The notes beneath the pieces are model-generated. The model saw only the letters and a program-made list of their open reading frames with translations. It did not search any database and had not been told where the DNA came from. Below, in pieces: positions 1-5,357 of a stretch of DNA of 5,768 nt (the first letter of the stretch is position 1; each line of letters begins with the position of its first letter). Source of the DNA: Cyanobacteria bacterium UBA7694 (GTDB lineage Bacteria; Cyanobacteriota; Sericytochromatia; UBA7694); the NCBI GenBank assembly GCA_002482705.1, contig DLGM01000303.1, forward strand, positions 3,143-8,910, written 5' to 3'. The position numbers and the translations under genes were made by a program.

Positions 1-77
1 CCCGCCATATTGTGCGCCCCAACCAAGCCCCGGAAAGCGGGACAGTGGGTTTTCGTCTCGTGCGCCTAGCCCCTTAA
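1..77 (+). CDS. C-terminal end of a formylglycine-generating-enzyme (SUMF1)-like protein, 5' truncated by window edge
   Basis: Reading plus frame 3 from base 3 gives 24 codons, open to the window edge, before the TAA stop at 75-77. The peptide has an R-x3-R spacing followed after about 10 residues by GFRLVR (bases 48-65). This is the typical ending of FGE-sulfatase/SUMF1-domain proteins, which share a C-type-lectin-like fold and in some members oxidise a sulfatase cysteine to formylglycine. Many bacterial members have other or unknown roles, so no substrate is assigned. The stop overlaps the stop of the convergent SOD-like gene (74-76). The other two plus frames read as low-complexity peptides without family resemblance. 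The call rests on a short tail only; the active-site region lies outside the window. Confidence 0.6.
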   Translation, partial: RHIVRPNQAPESGTVGFRLVRLAP

Positions 78-85
78 GGGCGCAC
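60..85. repeat. Inverted repeat at the convergent gene ends
   Basis: GTGCGCC at 60-66 pairs perfectly with GGCGCAC at 79-85, with a 12-nt loop that contains most of the palindrome CCCTTAAGGG (71-80). The same right arm, extended to 78-86, could instead pair with TGTGCGCCC at 11-19. It spans the stop codons of both convergent genes, where a bidirectional terminator would be useful. Neither strand has a clear U-tract after the stem, so it is not a textbook intrinsic terminator. Confidence 0.4.
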
Positions 86-769
86 ACCCAACCCCGTTAA
101 ACGGCGGTTCACAGCCTCCCAATCGAGGTTATTGAGCCAAGTGTCGACATAAATGGCGCGGTCAACGCCAAAATCGCGATCGTAGGCATAAGCGTGCATA
201 TCCATGGCTAACAGGGGAATGCCCCCAACCGTCGCAGCGCTAGAGCCCGGCAGTGCAACCAACTCCAGTTGCCGGGTAAACAGGTTGTACTCCATGACCA
301 CCCAGCCCGTTCCACTGTTGAGGGTCGTGGCCAGCTCTTTCCAACGCGCTTGCCAGTTGGCCAAGCCCCCAAAACGCGCCAATAACATCAGCTCAATCGT
401 GCCACGGGGTAAACCATCCCCCCCTAAATGGGAAAAAGCCACCTCGTGCAACAGGCGCTTGTTATAAGCCGCCAGCCACTCCTGCTCCACCTGTCGCCGC
501 CGGGCCACCGGGGTATCAGCAACCAAGGCCTTCCGGGCCCGCTCCTGCCCATTGAGAAAGCGCACCGTGTCCGCATAAGACGCTTGCCAAGCCTGCACCT
601 GGGCACGGGAAATCCCAGTCAAACGCTCCGGGTTAAACGGCAGCGGTAAAATCGGATAGGCTTGCTGAAACTGGGGGGCGGTTGAGCTGGGCAAACTTTG
701 GCCGCGCTGTTGGGCCAAAGCCGGATGGGCCAGTATCAGCCATCCGAAACAGAGGATCAGATATTTCAT
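74..769 (-). CDS. Exported Fe/Mn superoxide dismutase-like protein lacking metal-ligand histidines
   Basis: The product is 231 residues, starting at ATG 769-767 with a good Shine-Dalgarno sequence. Residues 1-19 are a Sec signal peptide with a likely cut after ALA19. The rest aligns by eye with iron/manganese superoxide dismutases: an N-terminal helical stretch (about 45-75), LLHEVAFSHLGG (106-117), SGTGW (152-156), and PLLAMD followed by DFGVDR and NNLDW (185-217). Active enzymes bind the metal with three His and one Asp. Asp190 is present, but the DVxEHAY motif reads DMHAYAY here, so Tyr194 sits at the His-ligand position. There is no His at all between the signal peptide and His108, so the N-terminal ligand is missing, with Trp61 near its place. 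The mature protein has only His108, His114 and His192. It is probably not a dismutase and may have a structural, binding or altered-metal role. It is the last gene of a minus-strand cluster. Confidence 0.8.
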   Translation of the reverse strand: MKYLILCFGWLILAHPALAQQRGQSLPSSTAPQFQQAYPILPLPFNPERLTGISRAQVQAWQASYADTVRFLNGQERARKALVADTPVARRRQVEQEWLAAYNKRLLHEVAFSHLGGDGLPRGTIELMLLARFGGLANWQARWKELATTLNSGTGWVVMEYNLFTRQLELVALPGSSAATVGGIPLLAMDMHAYAYDRDFGVDRAIYVDTWLNNLDWEAVNRRLTGLGVRP

Positions 770-1557
770 GTAAAAACCTCCGCCAAAGCAGGATGTTCAT
801 AAGTGGCAGCACCCACCCGCACCGTCAGGTTGGGCAAAGGCTGGCAGACCCAGGCATTGTGGGTATGGCCCGCTAAAACGGTGACTCGGCGATCAGGATA
901 GGTGGGCAAGACCCGCTCTAATAAATCGCCAACGGCCTTACAGGTAAAGTGAGGAGCCCAGTTGTCATCCGCCATATCTGGGCCATACCGGCAGGCCTCG
1001 CGCACAGGGGGAGGGTGCATCAATAACCAAGTGTGTTCAAATTGCTCCAGGGCCGAATGCAAGTGGGGTGCTAAATGGGCGGCAGCCCGATCCCCCAATT
1101 GGTGTAATAAAGCCAGGCGGCCCGCCTCCCCGACGTCGGCAAAGTCGTGAATCAGGCGATAGTCCTTGAGACGAATGGAGGATGTTTGAAAATCACCATG
1201 ACGCCCATCAGACCATGCATCATGGCCAATCACCCCTTCCGTCTGACTGAGAGCTACCGGGCCGGTAGCTGGCAGCCACCGCAACCACTCAGAGGCCTGA
1301 GTTAAAGCGGCCATGCGTTTTTCGACCTCTGCAATGCGCCCATGGTAATAGTCATGATTCCCCAATACAAAATAGATCGGAATCTGAATCGCTTCTGCCA
1401 AGCGGTTTAAATCCTGTTCCAACCGGGGAGCTTCGGAAAGGTCACCGGTCAGATAAAGGGCTTGGGCTTGCGCCACCTGAATGGAGCCCACAAAAACCGA
1501 CCAAGCCTCAGAATCGGCGTGGTCAAGGTGGATATCGGTGGCCCAAGCAATACGCAT
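766..1557 (-). CDS. Calcineurin-like metallophosphoesterase
   Basis: The product is 263 residues with the full signature of the calcineurin-type dinuclear metallophosphoesterase superfamily, in order: DIH (8-10), GDLSE (38-42), GNHDYYHG (66-73), the metal-binding His in LLMHPPP (His181), and GHTHN (230-234). GHDAWSDGR (111-119) is a further block resembling one in a subgroup of bacterial phosphoesterases. There is no signal peptide or membrane segment, so it is probably cytoplasmic. The substrate cannot be read from the sequence. ATG at 1557-1555 was chosen because MRIAWATDIH is the usual compact N-terminus; the in-frame TTG six codons upstream adds nothing recognisable. Its TGA (768-766) overlaps the next gene's ATG as ATGA, giving a 4-bp overlap. 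The gap to the propeller gene upstream is 25 bp, so all three probably share a transcript. Confidence 0.9.
   Translation of the reverse strand: MRIAWATDIHLDHADSEAWSVFVGSIQVAQAQALYLTGDLSEAPRLEQDLNRLAEAIQIPIYFVLGNHDYYHGRIAEVEKRMAALTQASEWLRWLPATGPVALSQTEGVIGHDAWSDGRHGDFQTSSIRLKDYRLIHDFADVGEAGRLALLHQLGDRAAAHLAPHLHSALEQFEHTWLLMHPPPVREACRYGPDMADDNWAPHFTCKAVGDLLERVLPTYPDRRVTVLAGHTHNAWVCQPLPNLTVRVGAATYEHPALAEVFT
777..781 (-). promoter_or_regulatory. Shine-Dalgarno site of the SOD-like gene
   Basis: The minus strand reads GGAGG seven bases before ATG 769-767. It lies inside the end of the phosphoesterase gene, consistent with coupled translation, and it is the strongest ribosome-binding site in the window. 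Confidence 0.75.
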
Positions 1558-1582
1558 GGGCCCATTGTAACCCAATCAGTGA

Positions 1583-2524
1583 TTAAAAGACGACCAGTTC
1601 GTTATTGGTACCGGGAAAGGCTATCTCGTCAATGTTATAGGTAATACCGTCTGGATTAAAGCGGATGCGGCTCACCCGGTTGGGCTGATCATGGGACACA
1701 TAAATGCTGCGGTTATCGCGTGATAAGGCCACGTGACGCGCCTGAGCATAAGTGATTTCAATCGGCGGCAGGGCACGGATTTGATCTTTGTTAAGTTCAA
1801 AACGATTGATGCGGTTATTCACGCTGGCAAACACCGTACGTCCATTGCGGCTAATGGCCCCCCCATACAGGGTGTCTTTGGACTCGCCCTTGTAATAGGC
1901 AATGTCATAGTTGACCGATACCGTCTGTTTACTGTTGACATCAATGGTGGTGCGCGTCATCTCATCGACCCCAAAACTGAGAACCTGTAAGGTCCGGGCC
2001 GTGGTGCTGAATTCGAGCATGCCCGGTTTGACGTTGTACACCAGCGGTTGCCAGCCTTTGGTAGCCAGATCATAACTCATAACCGCGGTCTGTTTATTGT
2101 TTTGGGTGCCAACCGTGTAAAGTTTACCCTGATCAATGAGAAAATCATCGGGGCTTAAACCCACTTGGGCAAAAGACATGGTGCGTTGGACAGTCAAACG
2201 GGTGATATCCACTTCAAACAAGGCCATCTGGCCATTTTGCAAAGCGCTAGCATACAGCTTCTGATTCTGAGGGGAACCATCGAGGCTTTTGACTTGCCCT
2301 GGGATCATGACCGCACGCACAGAACGGTTGCTCAAATCCATGATTTTAATACGGGAACTGCCATCCTGACTGCGCTCAACGGTACACAAATAGCGGTCAG
2401 GGGTCGAGGCAAAGTCAGAGGCTTGCAGGCCCGAATCTGGGCGCGAGGAAGGCATTAAGGCGGGGGAAGATTGGCAGCTAACAAGGCAAAGCAGCGAGAA
2501 AAGAGGCAGCAGATGTTTTGGCAT
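1583..2524 (-). CDS. Predicted lipoprotein with YncE/lactonase-type beta-propeller
   Basis: The product is 313 residues from ATG 2524-2522. The N-terminus is a lipoprotein signal: basic start MPKH, a hydrophobic stretch, then lipobox LVSC with Cys17 as the lipidated residue. Ser at the +2-like positions (CQSS) argues against inner-membrane retention, so an outer-membrane location is likely. After a Ser/Pro-rich linker (about 18-40) the chain is a run of short beta-strand repeats with phrases such as RIKIMDLSNR, QMALFEVDI, AVMSYDLAT, INRFELN, HVALSRDNRSIYVS and VSRIRFNPDG, typical of six- to seven-bladed propellers of the YncE/WD40-like type. No catalytic motif is visible; a binding or scaffold role is inferred. 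A GTG 25 codons upstream is in frame, but using it would bury the lipoprotein signal. No clear Shine-Dalgarno site precedes the ATG. It is the first gene of the minus-strand cluster. Confidence 0.75.
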   Translation of the reverse strand: MPKHLLPLFSLLCLVSCQSSPALMPSSRPDSGLQASDFASTPDRYLCTVERSQDGSSRIKIMDLSNRSVRAVMIPGQVKSLDGSPQNQKLYASALQNGQMALFEVDITRLTVQRTMSFAQVGLSPDDFLIDQGKLYTVGTQNNKQTAVMSYDLATKGWQPLVYNVKPGMLEFSTTARTLQVLSFGVDEMTRTTIDVNSKQTVSVNYDIAYYKGESKDTLYGGAISRNGRTVFASVNNRINRFELNKDQIRALPPIEITYAQARHVALSRDNRSIYVSHDQPNRVSRIRFNPDGITYNIDEIAFPGTNNELVVF

Positions 2525-2558
2525 AGACGGTAGAACCGGCCTGGGGATAGTTAAATTA

Positions 2559-2587
2559 AGATTAACATTTTCCTGCTCTGGATTCAA
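2559..2587 (-). promoter_or_regulatory. Possible promoter of the lipoprotein-phosphoesterase-SOD-like cluster
   Basis: On the minus strand TTGAAT (2587-2582) is followed after 17 bases by TAATCT (2564-2559), about 35 bases before the chosen ATG. The -35 is fair and the -10 matches only three of six consensus bases. Position is the main support. Confidence 0.3.
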
Positions 2588-2620
2588 GGCCAGATGCACA
2601 AAATTTCGCCAAAATAAACA

Positions 2621-2636
2621 TAAATAAGTAAATGAA
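2621..2636. repeat. Left copy of an imperfect 16-bp direct repeat bracketing the R-M cassette
   Basis: TAAATAAGTAAATGAA here matches TAAATAAATTAATGAA at 5358-5373 at 14 of 16 positions in the same orientation. The pair encloses the methyltransferase, endonuclease and HTH genes and nothing else. Both copies are AT-rich, so a chance match is possible. Confidence 0.35.
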
Positions 2637-2872
2637 GGTAATCTCCGCAGCTTTTATCTGTTGCAGAATGTATTCGTTCACGCACCGATGCAATGGCGCC
2701 CAGACTCTCGGAGAGCCTTGATAGATATATTACAAGCTGAATGTTTGTAGATCTTCATGAAAGTTCCTTGCTGAGACGATTTTATCCTCTCAAATAAGGA
2801 ATTTAAAATTACGCTGATTCTATTTGGTTGTTAGGGGCAGTCTATTTGGGAACTGGTTTGGAGCAAGAAGCA

Positions 2873-2902
2873 TTGTCTTCAAGCATTCCCATTCGCTATC
2901 AT
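2873..2902 (+). promoter_or_regulatory. Possible distal promoter of the methyltransferase gene
   Basis: TTGTCT (2873-2878) is followed after 18 bases by TATCAT (2897-2902), a five-of-six -10 match. The start of transcription would be near 2909, about 155 bases before the ATG and just before an inverted repeat. A GACTTAT motif in reverse orientation (2903-2909) abuts the -10. Confidence 0.3.
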
Positions 2903-2909
2903 ATAAGTC
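2903..2909 (-). promoter_or_regulatory. GACTTAT motif, possible C-protein half-site (copy 1)
   Basis: ATAAGTC on the plus strand, i.e. GACTTAT on the minus strand. It is identical to copies at 2969-2975 and 5221-5227. GACTTAT is the left part of the C-box type GACTTATAGTC known from some controller-regulated R-M systems. The second half-site is not clear here. Confidence 0.35.
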
Positions 2910-2910
2910 G

Positions 2911-2934
2911 GTATGTAAAGGGCTTTGCACATAC
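2911..2934. repeat. Inverted repeat in the methyltransferase upstream region
   Basis: GTATGT (2911-2916) pairs perfectly with ACATAC (2929-2934). Inside these arms AAAG (2917-2920) can also pair with CTTT (2923-2926), with a GC bulge on the right arm. It could be an operator or a hairpin at the 5' end of a long leader. There is no U-tract after it, so it is not a good terminator. Confidence 0.4.
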
Positions 2935-2966
2935 ATAAGATAACATCCTCCCTTTCCTTTGGTGGC

Positions 2967-2996
2967 TTGACTTATGCCTCGATTGATTTCTCAAAT
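2967..2996 (+). promoter_or_regulatory. Possible proximal promoter of the methyltransferase gene, overlapping a GACTTAT motif
   Basis: TTGACT (2967-2972, five of six -35 bases) is followed after 18 bases by TCAAAT (2991-2996, four of six -10 bases), placing a start near 3003. GACTTAT (2969-2975) overlaps the -35 element, so a protein bound there would be expected to block this promoter. GGC before and GCC after make the site partly symmetric. Confidence 0.4.
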
Positions 2997-3007
2997 GCCC
3001 TGTCAAA

Positions 3008-3027
3008 GGCTTAAGCTGAAATAAGCC
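3008..3027 (+). repeat. Leader hairpin before the methyltransferase gene
   Basis: GGCTTA (3008-3013) pairs perfectly with TAAGCC (3022-3027) across an 8-base loop. If the proximal promoter is used the hairpin lies at the very 5' end of the mRNA, where it could protect the transcript. It ends 36 bases before the ATG. Confidence 0.4.
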
Positions 3028-3063
3028 CGTCTACAAAGGTTACCCTAAAAAACTGGACACCCC

Positions 3064-4302
3064 ATGAGCAAAAGCAAACAGACTTTGATCGGACACTACT
3101 TTGAAGGTACAAATGCCACTTGGTATGAAGGATGGGAGCTCAGTGACGAAGAGCGAGAAGTTTTCCGGCAACGCTCCAAAGCATCTCACTCAGCCAAACT
3201 CAAAGCCCTAAACGGGGAGGGTCCACAACCACTCCACCCCATTAATGTACCCAAACTCAATCCAGAAGAGCTTATGCCCCAACTTCCCAACAACGGCCTA
3301 CGAGCTCTTTCCCTATTCAGCGGTGGCGGTGGGCTTGACTTGGGGTTTGACAGAGCTGGTTTCACGCATTCCGCCTCCTTTGAAATTCTGCGGGATGCAG
3401 CCTGTACCCTCAAAATGAACCGGCCAGAGTGGAGGATTTATACGGATGAGGAAGGTAATGTCAGAAACGTTGATTGGCACTCATTCCGTGGGGAAGTGGA
3501 TGTAATCCATGGGGGGCCACCGTGCCAGCCTTTCTCGATGGCTGGGCGCCAAAAAGGCGAAGAAGACGAGCGCAACCTATTTCCCGAGTTCATCCGGGCC
3601 GTTCAGGGCATTAAGCCTCTAGGCTTCGTTGCAGAAAATGTTAAAGCCCTAGGCAGCAGAAAGTTCCAAGAATATGTACAAAACGAAATCTTAGAACCAC
3701 TCCAGAAAGATTATAATGTGACGGTCTTCCAACTCAGCGCTGACTCTTTTGGGGTCCCTCAACAGCGCCAAAGGCTGTTCTTTGTTGGAACTGACAAAAA
3801 ACGGGTCAAAAAGCAGTTCCTGCCACCAGATCCGACTCATAGTTCAGAGCACCTGCGACTTAAACAAAAGCAGGAAAATCAACAGATGAGTCTATTTGAT
3901 CTGGAAGTTCAAAACGAAAGTATCCTACGTTGCATGGGTGTCAGAGAAGCTCTGGGACTTTCGGATATCGGGTTTGATGCAATTGCTCCAACCCTTCGCA
4001 GCGGGTTGACAGGACCAAGGCATACAACATCTATTCTTAGCAGCACAGCAGCTCTCAAAATATGGGATAAGATGCAAGTTTGGCCCAATGGGGTAGGAGC
4101 TAGTCGTGAAAATGCGAATAAATTCGTTACCAAAAACGGACACTTCCGGCTCTCAGTTCAAGACTGTGCAATCCTCCAGGGATTTCCTAGCACTTGGTCT
4201 TTTCACGGAGCAGTCTATATGATTCTTGGCCAGATCGGTAACTCCGTTGCTCCTCCTATGGCATACCGAGTAGCCGAGGCCCTAGCAAAGACACTAATTT
4301 AG
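3064..4302 (+). CDS. Type II DNA (cytosine-5)-methyltransferase
   Basis: The product is 412 residues and transfers a methyl group from S-adenosylmethionine to C5 of cytosine in a specific DNA site, protecting it from the partner nuclease. The C5-methyltransferase motifs are in canonical order: motif I ALSLFSGGGGLDLGF (81-95), an acidic residue at Glu107, motif IV GGPPCQPFS (150-158) with catalytic Cys154, motif VI ENVK (191-194), motif VIII QQRQRLFFVG (233-242), motif IX around RLSVQDCAILQGFP (362-375), and motif X GQIGNSVAPPMAYRVAEAL (389-407). The target-recognition region is about 245-360 and includes APTLRSGLTGPRHTTS (308-323). It appears intact. The roughly 75-residue N-terminal extension is longer than in minimal enzymes and shows no motif I know. 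The recognition sequence cannot be read by eye. No strong Shine-Dalgarno site precedes the ATG. Its stop overlaps the stop of the convergent endonuclease gene by 4 bp. Confidence 0.95.
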   Translation: MSKSKQTLIGHYFEGTNATWYEGWELSDEEREVFRQRSKASHSAKLKALNGEGPQPLHPINVPKLNPEELMPQLPNNGLRALSLFSGGGGLDLGFDRAGFTHSASFEILRDAACTLKMNRPEWRIYTDEEGNVRNVDWHSFRGEVDVIHGGPPCQPFSMAGRQKGEEDERNLFPEFIRAVQGIKPLGFVAENVKALGSRKFQEYVQNEILEPLQKDYNVTVFQLSADSFGVPQQRQRLFFVGTDKKRVKKQFLPPDPTHSSEHLRLKQKQENQQMSLFDLEVQNESILRCMGVREALGLSDIGFDAIAPTLRSGLTGPRHTTSILSSTAALKIWDKMQVWPNGVGASRENANKFVTKNGHFRLSVQDCAILQGFPSTWSFHGAVYMILGQIGNSVAPPMAYRVAEALAKTLI

Positions 4303-4964
4303 GTCAGAGTACACAAATATTCTTTCACCAAATCGCGCAACACTACAGGATGGTTTGTGTTGATTTTCTGTAGACTATCAAAGTGCTTGGCAGGAATATG
4401 AGGGTTGTTTAAGGTAGAGCCCCGCTCAATCACATATCTACAGCGATCTTTAAGAATTTGAAGCATTTTGCTCGGCGAGTATCCACTGGGAATATCCATT
4501 GTTTCCCGATACTGTTGGGTAGAATACTGCTTTTTATGAATACGTTTAGCATCTTCAAGAGTATAGATGTCTTTATTTCCAACAATTTGATGCATAATGC
4601 TCTGGTTAATAAGGTCTGGCACAAAGTGAGCCAAATCAAAATCCGGTTGTACATAACTGGCTTTTTCATCTATCCAAGGCTTCATATGTGACGGAGTAGC
4701 ATATACACAGTACTGCAGTTTCTCGTTAGAGTCATAGAAACCAATCAACCAATGCTTGGTGCGCCATTTAGCGATATGCTCAGGCCCAAAGTCCCGCACA
4801 GTTGTAACGCTCCCTCGGCTTGTCGACTTGAGTTCAAACTCAATAATCTGACTATCACCTAACTTCAGCACAGCATCGGTGTCTCCCCGGCCAGCACCAT
4901 CCATACGCTCAAGCTGAAAAAGCTCCCTCATCTCATTTTCACGTGATTCGTCTTGAAATGCCAT
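4299..4964 (-). CDS. Probable type II restriction endonuclease, PD-(D/E)XK fold
   Basis: The product is 221 residues. The best functional clue is Asp30 in GRGDTDAVLKL followed by Glu44-Leu-Lys46 in IIEFELKS, which fits a PD-(D/E)XK nuclease core (D-x13-E-x-K) that binds Mg2+ and cuts DNA. It continues with GSVTTVRDFG (51-60) and KWRTKHWLIGFYDS (66-79), a conserved-looking block of the kind seen in small type II restriction enzymes. The C-terminal half (about 110-221) has no motif I recognise and may hold specificity contacts. ATG 4964-4962 overlaps the upstream HTH gene's TAA as TAATG, and GGAAAGG ends 10 bases before it. Position strongly supports the role: next to a C5-methyltransferase, behind a controller-type HTH gene, with the opposite orientation to M. 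Length fits a homodimeric type IIP enzyme. Family and recognition site are not assigned. Confidence 0.78.
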   Translation of the reverse strand: MAFQDESRENEMRELFQLERMDGAGRGDTDAVLKLGDSQIIEFELKSTSRGSVTTVRDFGPEHIAKWRTKHWLIGFYDSNEKLQYCVYATPSHMKPWIDEKASYVQPDFDLAHFVPDLINQSIMHQIVGNKDIYTLEDAKRIHKKQYSTQQYRETMDIPSGYSPSKMLQILKDRCRYVIERGSTLNNPHIPAKHFDSLQKINTNHPVVLRDLVKEYLCTLT

Positions 4965-5194
4965 TACTCATTTGCCTTTCCGTCATGAATCCCAGCAACA
5001 AGCTCAGCCAAGCTACATTCCAACGCAATCGCAAGCTTATGGATGTTTGTAAGGGCAATATTTTTCTCACCCCGCTCTACAGCACCAACATAGGTTCTAT
5101 GCAAACGGGCTTTGGCTGCTAGTGCTTCCTGGCTCAAACCTTTAGCCAAGCGCAGCCGTTTAAGATTTAAACCAAAGCGATCAGCGGATTTCAT
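4964..5194 (-). CDS. Xre-family HTH protein, probable R-M controller (C) protein
   Basis: The product is 76 residues, almost entirely one Cro/C1-type helix-turn-helix domain: an N-terminal helix (about 7-18), SQEALAAKA (21-29) as the scaffold helix, HRTYVGAVERG (32-42) as the recognition helix, then NIALTNIHKLAIALECSLAEL (45-65). The pattern of SQE, RTYVG-x2-ERG and N near the end of the loop is typical of C proteins, dimeric regulators that first activate their own C-R operon and then repress it, delaying endonuclease synthesis after entry into a new host. Size fits the family (about 75-100 residues). It overlaps the endonuclease start by one base (TAATG). No Shine-Dalgarno site precedes its ATG, as in C genes expressed from leaderless mRNA. 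A plain Xre repressor is the alternative, but the location favours a controller. Confidence 0.85.
   Translation of the reverse strand: MKSADRFGLNLKRLRLAKGLSQEALAAKARLHRTYVGAVERGEKNIALTNIHKLAIALECSLAELVAGIHDGKANE
4975..4981 (-). promoter_or_regulatory. Probable ribosome-binding site of the endonuclease gene
   Basis: The minus strand reads GGAAAGG, 10 bases before ATG 4964-4962. It lies inside the last codons of the HTH gene, so endonuclease translation probably depends on reading of the upstream gene. Confidence 0.5.
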
Positions 5195-5220
5195 ACATTA
5201 ACATTCACAAAAAGATGCCG

Positions 5221-5227
5221 ATAAGTC
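5221..5227 (-). promoter_or_regulatory. GACTTAT motif upstream of the controller gene, possible C-box half-site (copy 3)
   Basis: The minus strand reads GACTTAT 26 bases before the ATG of the HTH gene. It matches the two copies upstream of the methyltransferase gene. If transcription starts at or near the ATG, this site lies between the -35 and -10 regions, where controller proteins are known to bind. I could not find a clean second half-site or an adjacent second operator. Confidence 0.4.
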
Positions 5228-5357
5228 TACAGCCGAAGAGTAGCATAAATCAGTTCGATGCTCAGATTTACTATGTTTGATTGCATTAGAGAAAAAGTGA
5301 GATTGCGCACAAAAGCAACTATTTGGAATTAGGAGAAATCCACAAAAATACATTTTT

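Larger units (their letters stand above)
2525..3063. other. Gene-free stretch between the lipoprotein and methyltransferase genes (539 bp)
   Basis: I found no convincing gene, tRNA or CRISPR array here. The left end holds the weak minus-strand promoter and an AT-rich run. The right half holds candidate plus-strand promoters, two hairpins and two GACTTAT motifs, listed separately. A 9-bp direct repeat, TCTATTTGG, occurs at 2819-2827 and 2841-2849 with a 22-bp period. It is the transition from the GC-richer left genes to the AT-richer R-M cassette. Confidence 0.7.

Noticed and set aside
1558..1575. TTG start six codons upstream of the phosphoesterase ATG
   Set aside because: It adds only MGYNGP, has no ribosome site, and the family core begins directly at MRIAWATDIH.
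204..2458. Several plus-strand open frames across 204-2458
   Set aside because: They are antisense to well-supported minus-strand genes, lack ribosome sites and show no domain features.
2525..2599. GTG start extending the lipoprotein by 25 residues
   Set aside because: It would place a polar stretch before the lipoprotein signal and overlaps the candidate promoter; the ATG at 2524 gives a clean lipobox at Cys17.
2693..2720. CTCTCGGAGAG palindrome with flanking GCGCC considered as a terminator or tRNA arm
   Set aside because: Stem is short, there is no U-tract, and no cloverleaf could be drawn around it.
2632..2721. 29-codon plus-strand reading frame starting MKVISAAF
   Set aside because: No ribosome site, no family resemblance, and such short frames are expected by chance.
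3052..3062. CTGGACACCCC before the methyltransferase ATG resembles ends of some insertion sequences
   Set aside because: No matching inverted copy or transposase is present in the window.
3186..4143. Minus-strand open frames inside the methyltransferase gene
   Set aside because: They are shadows of an intact gene with all its motifs on the plus strand.
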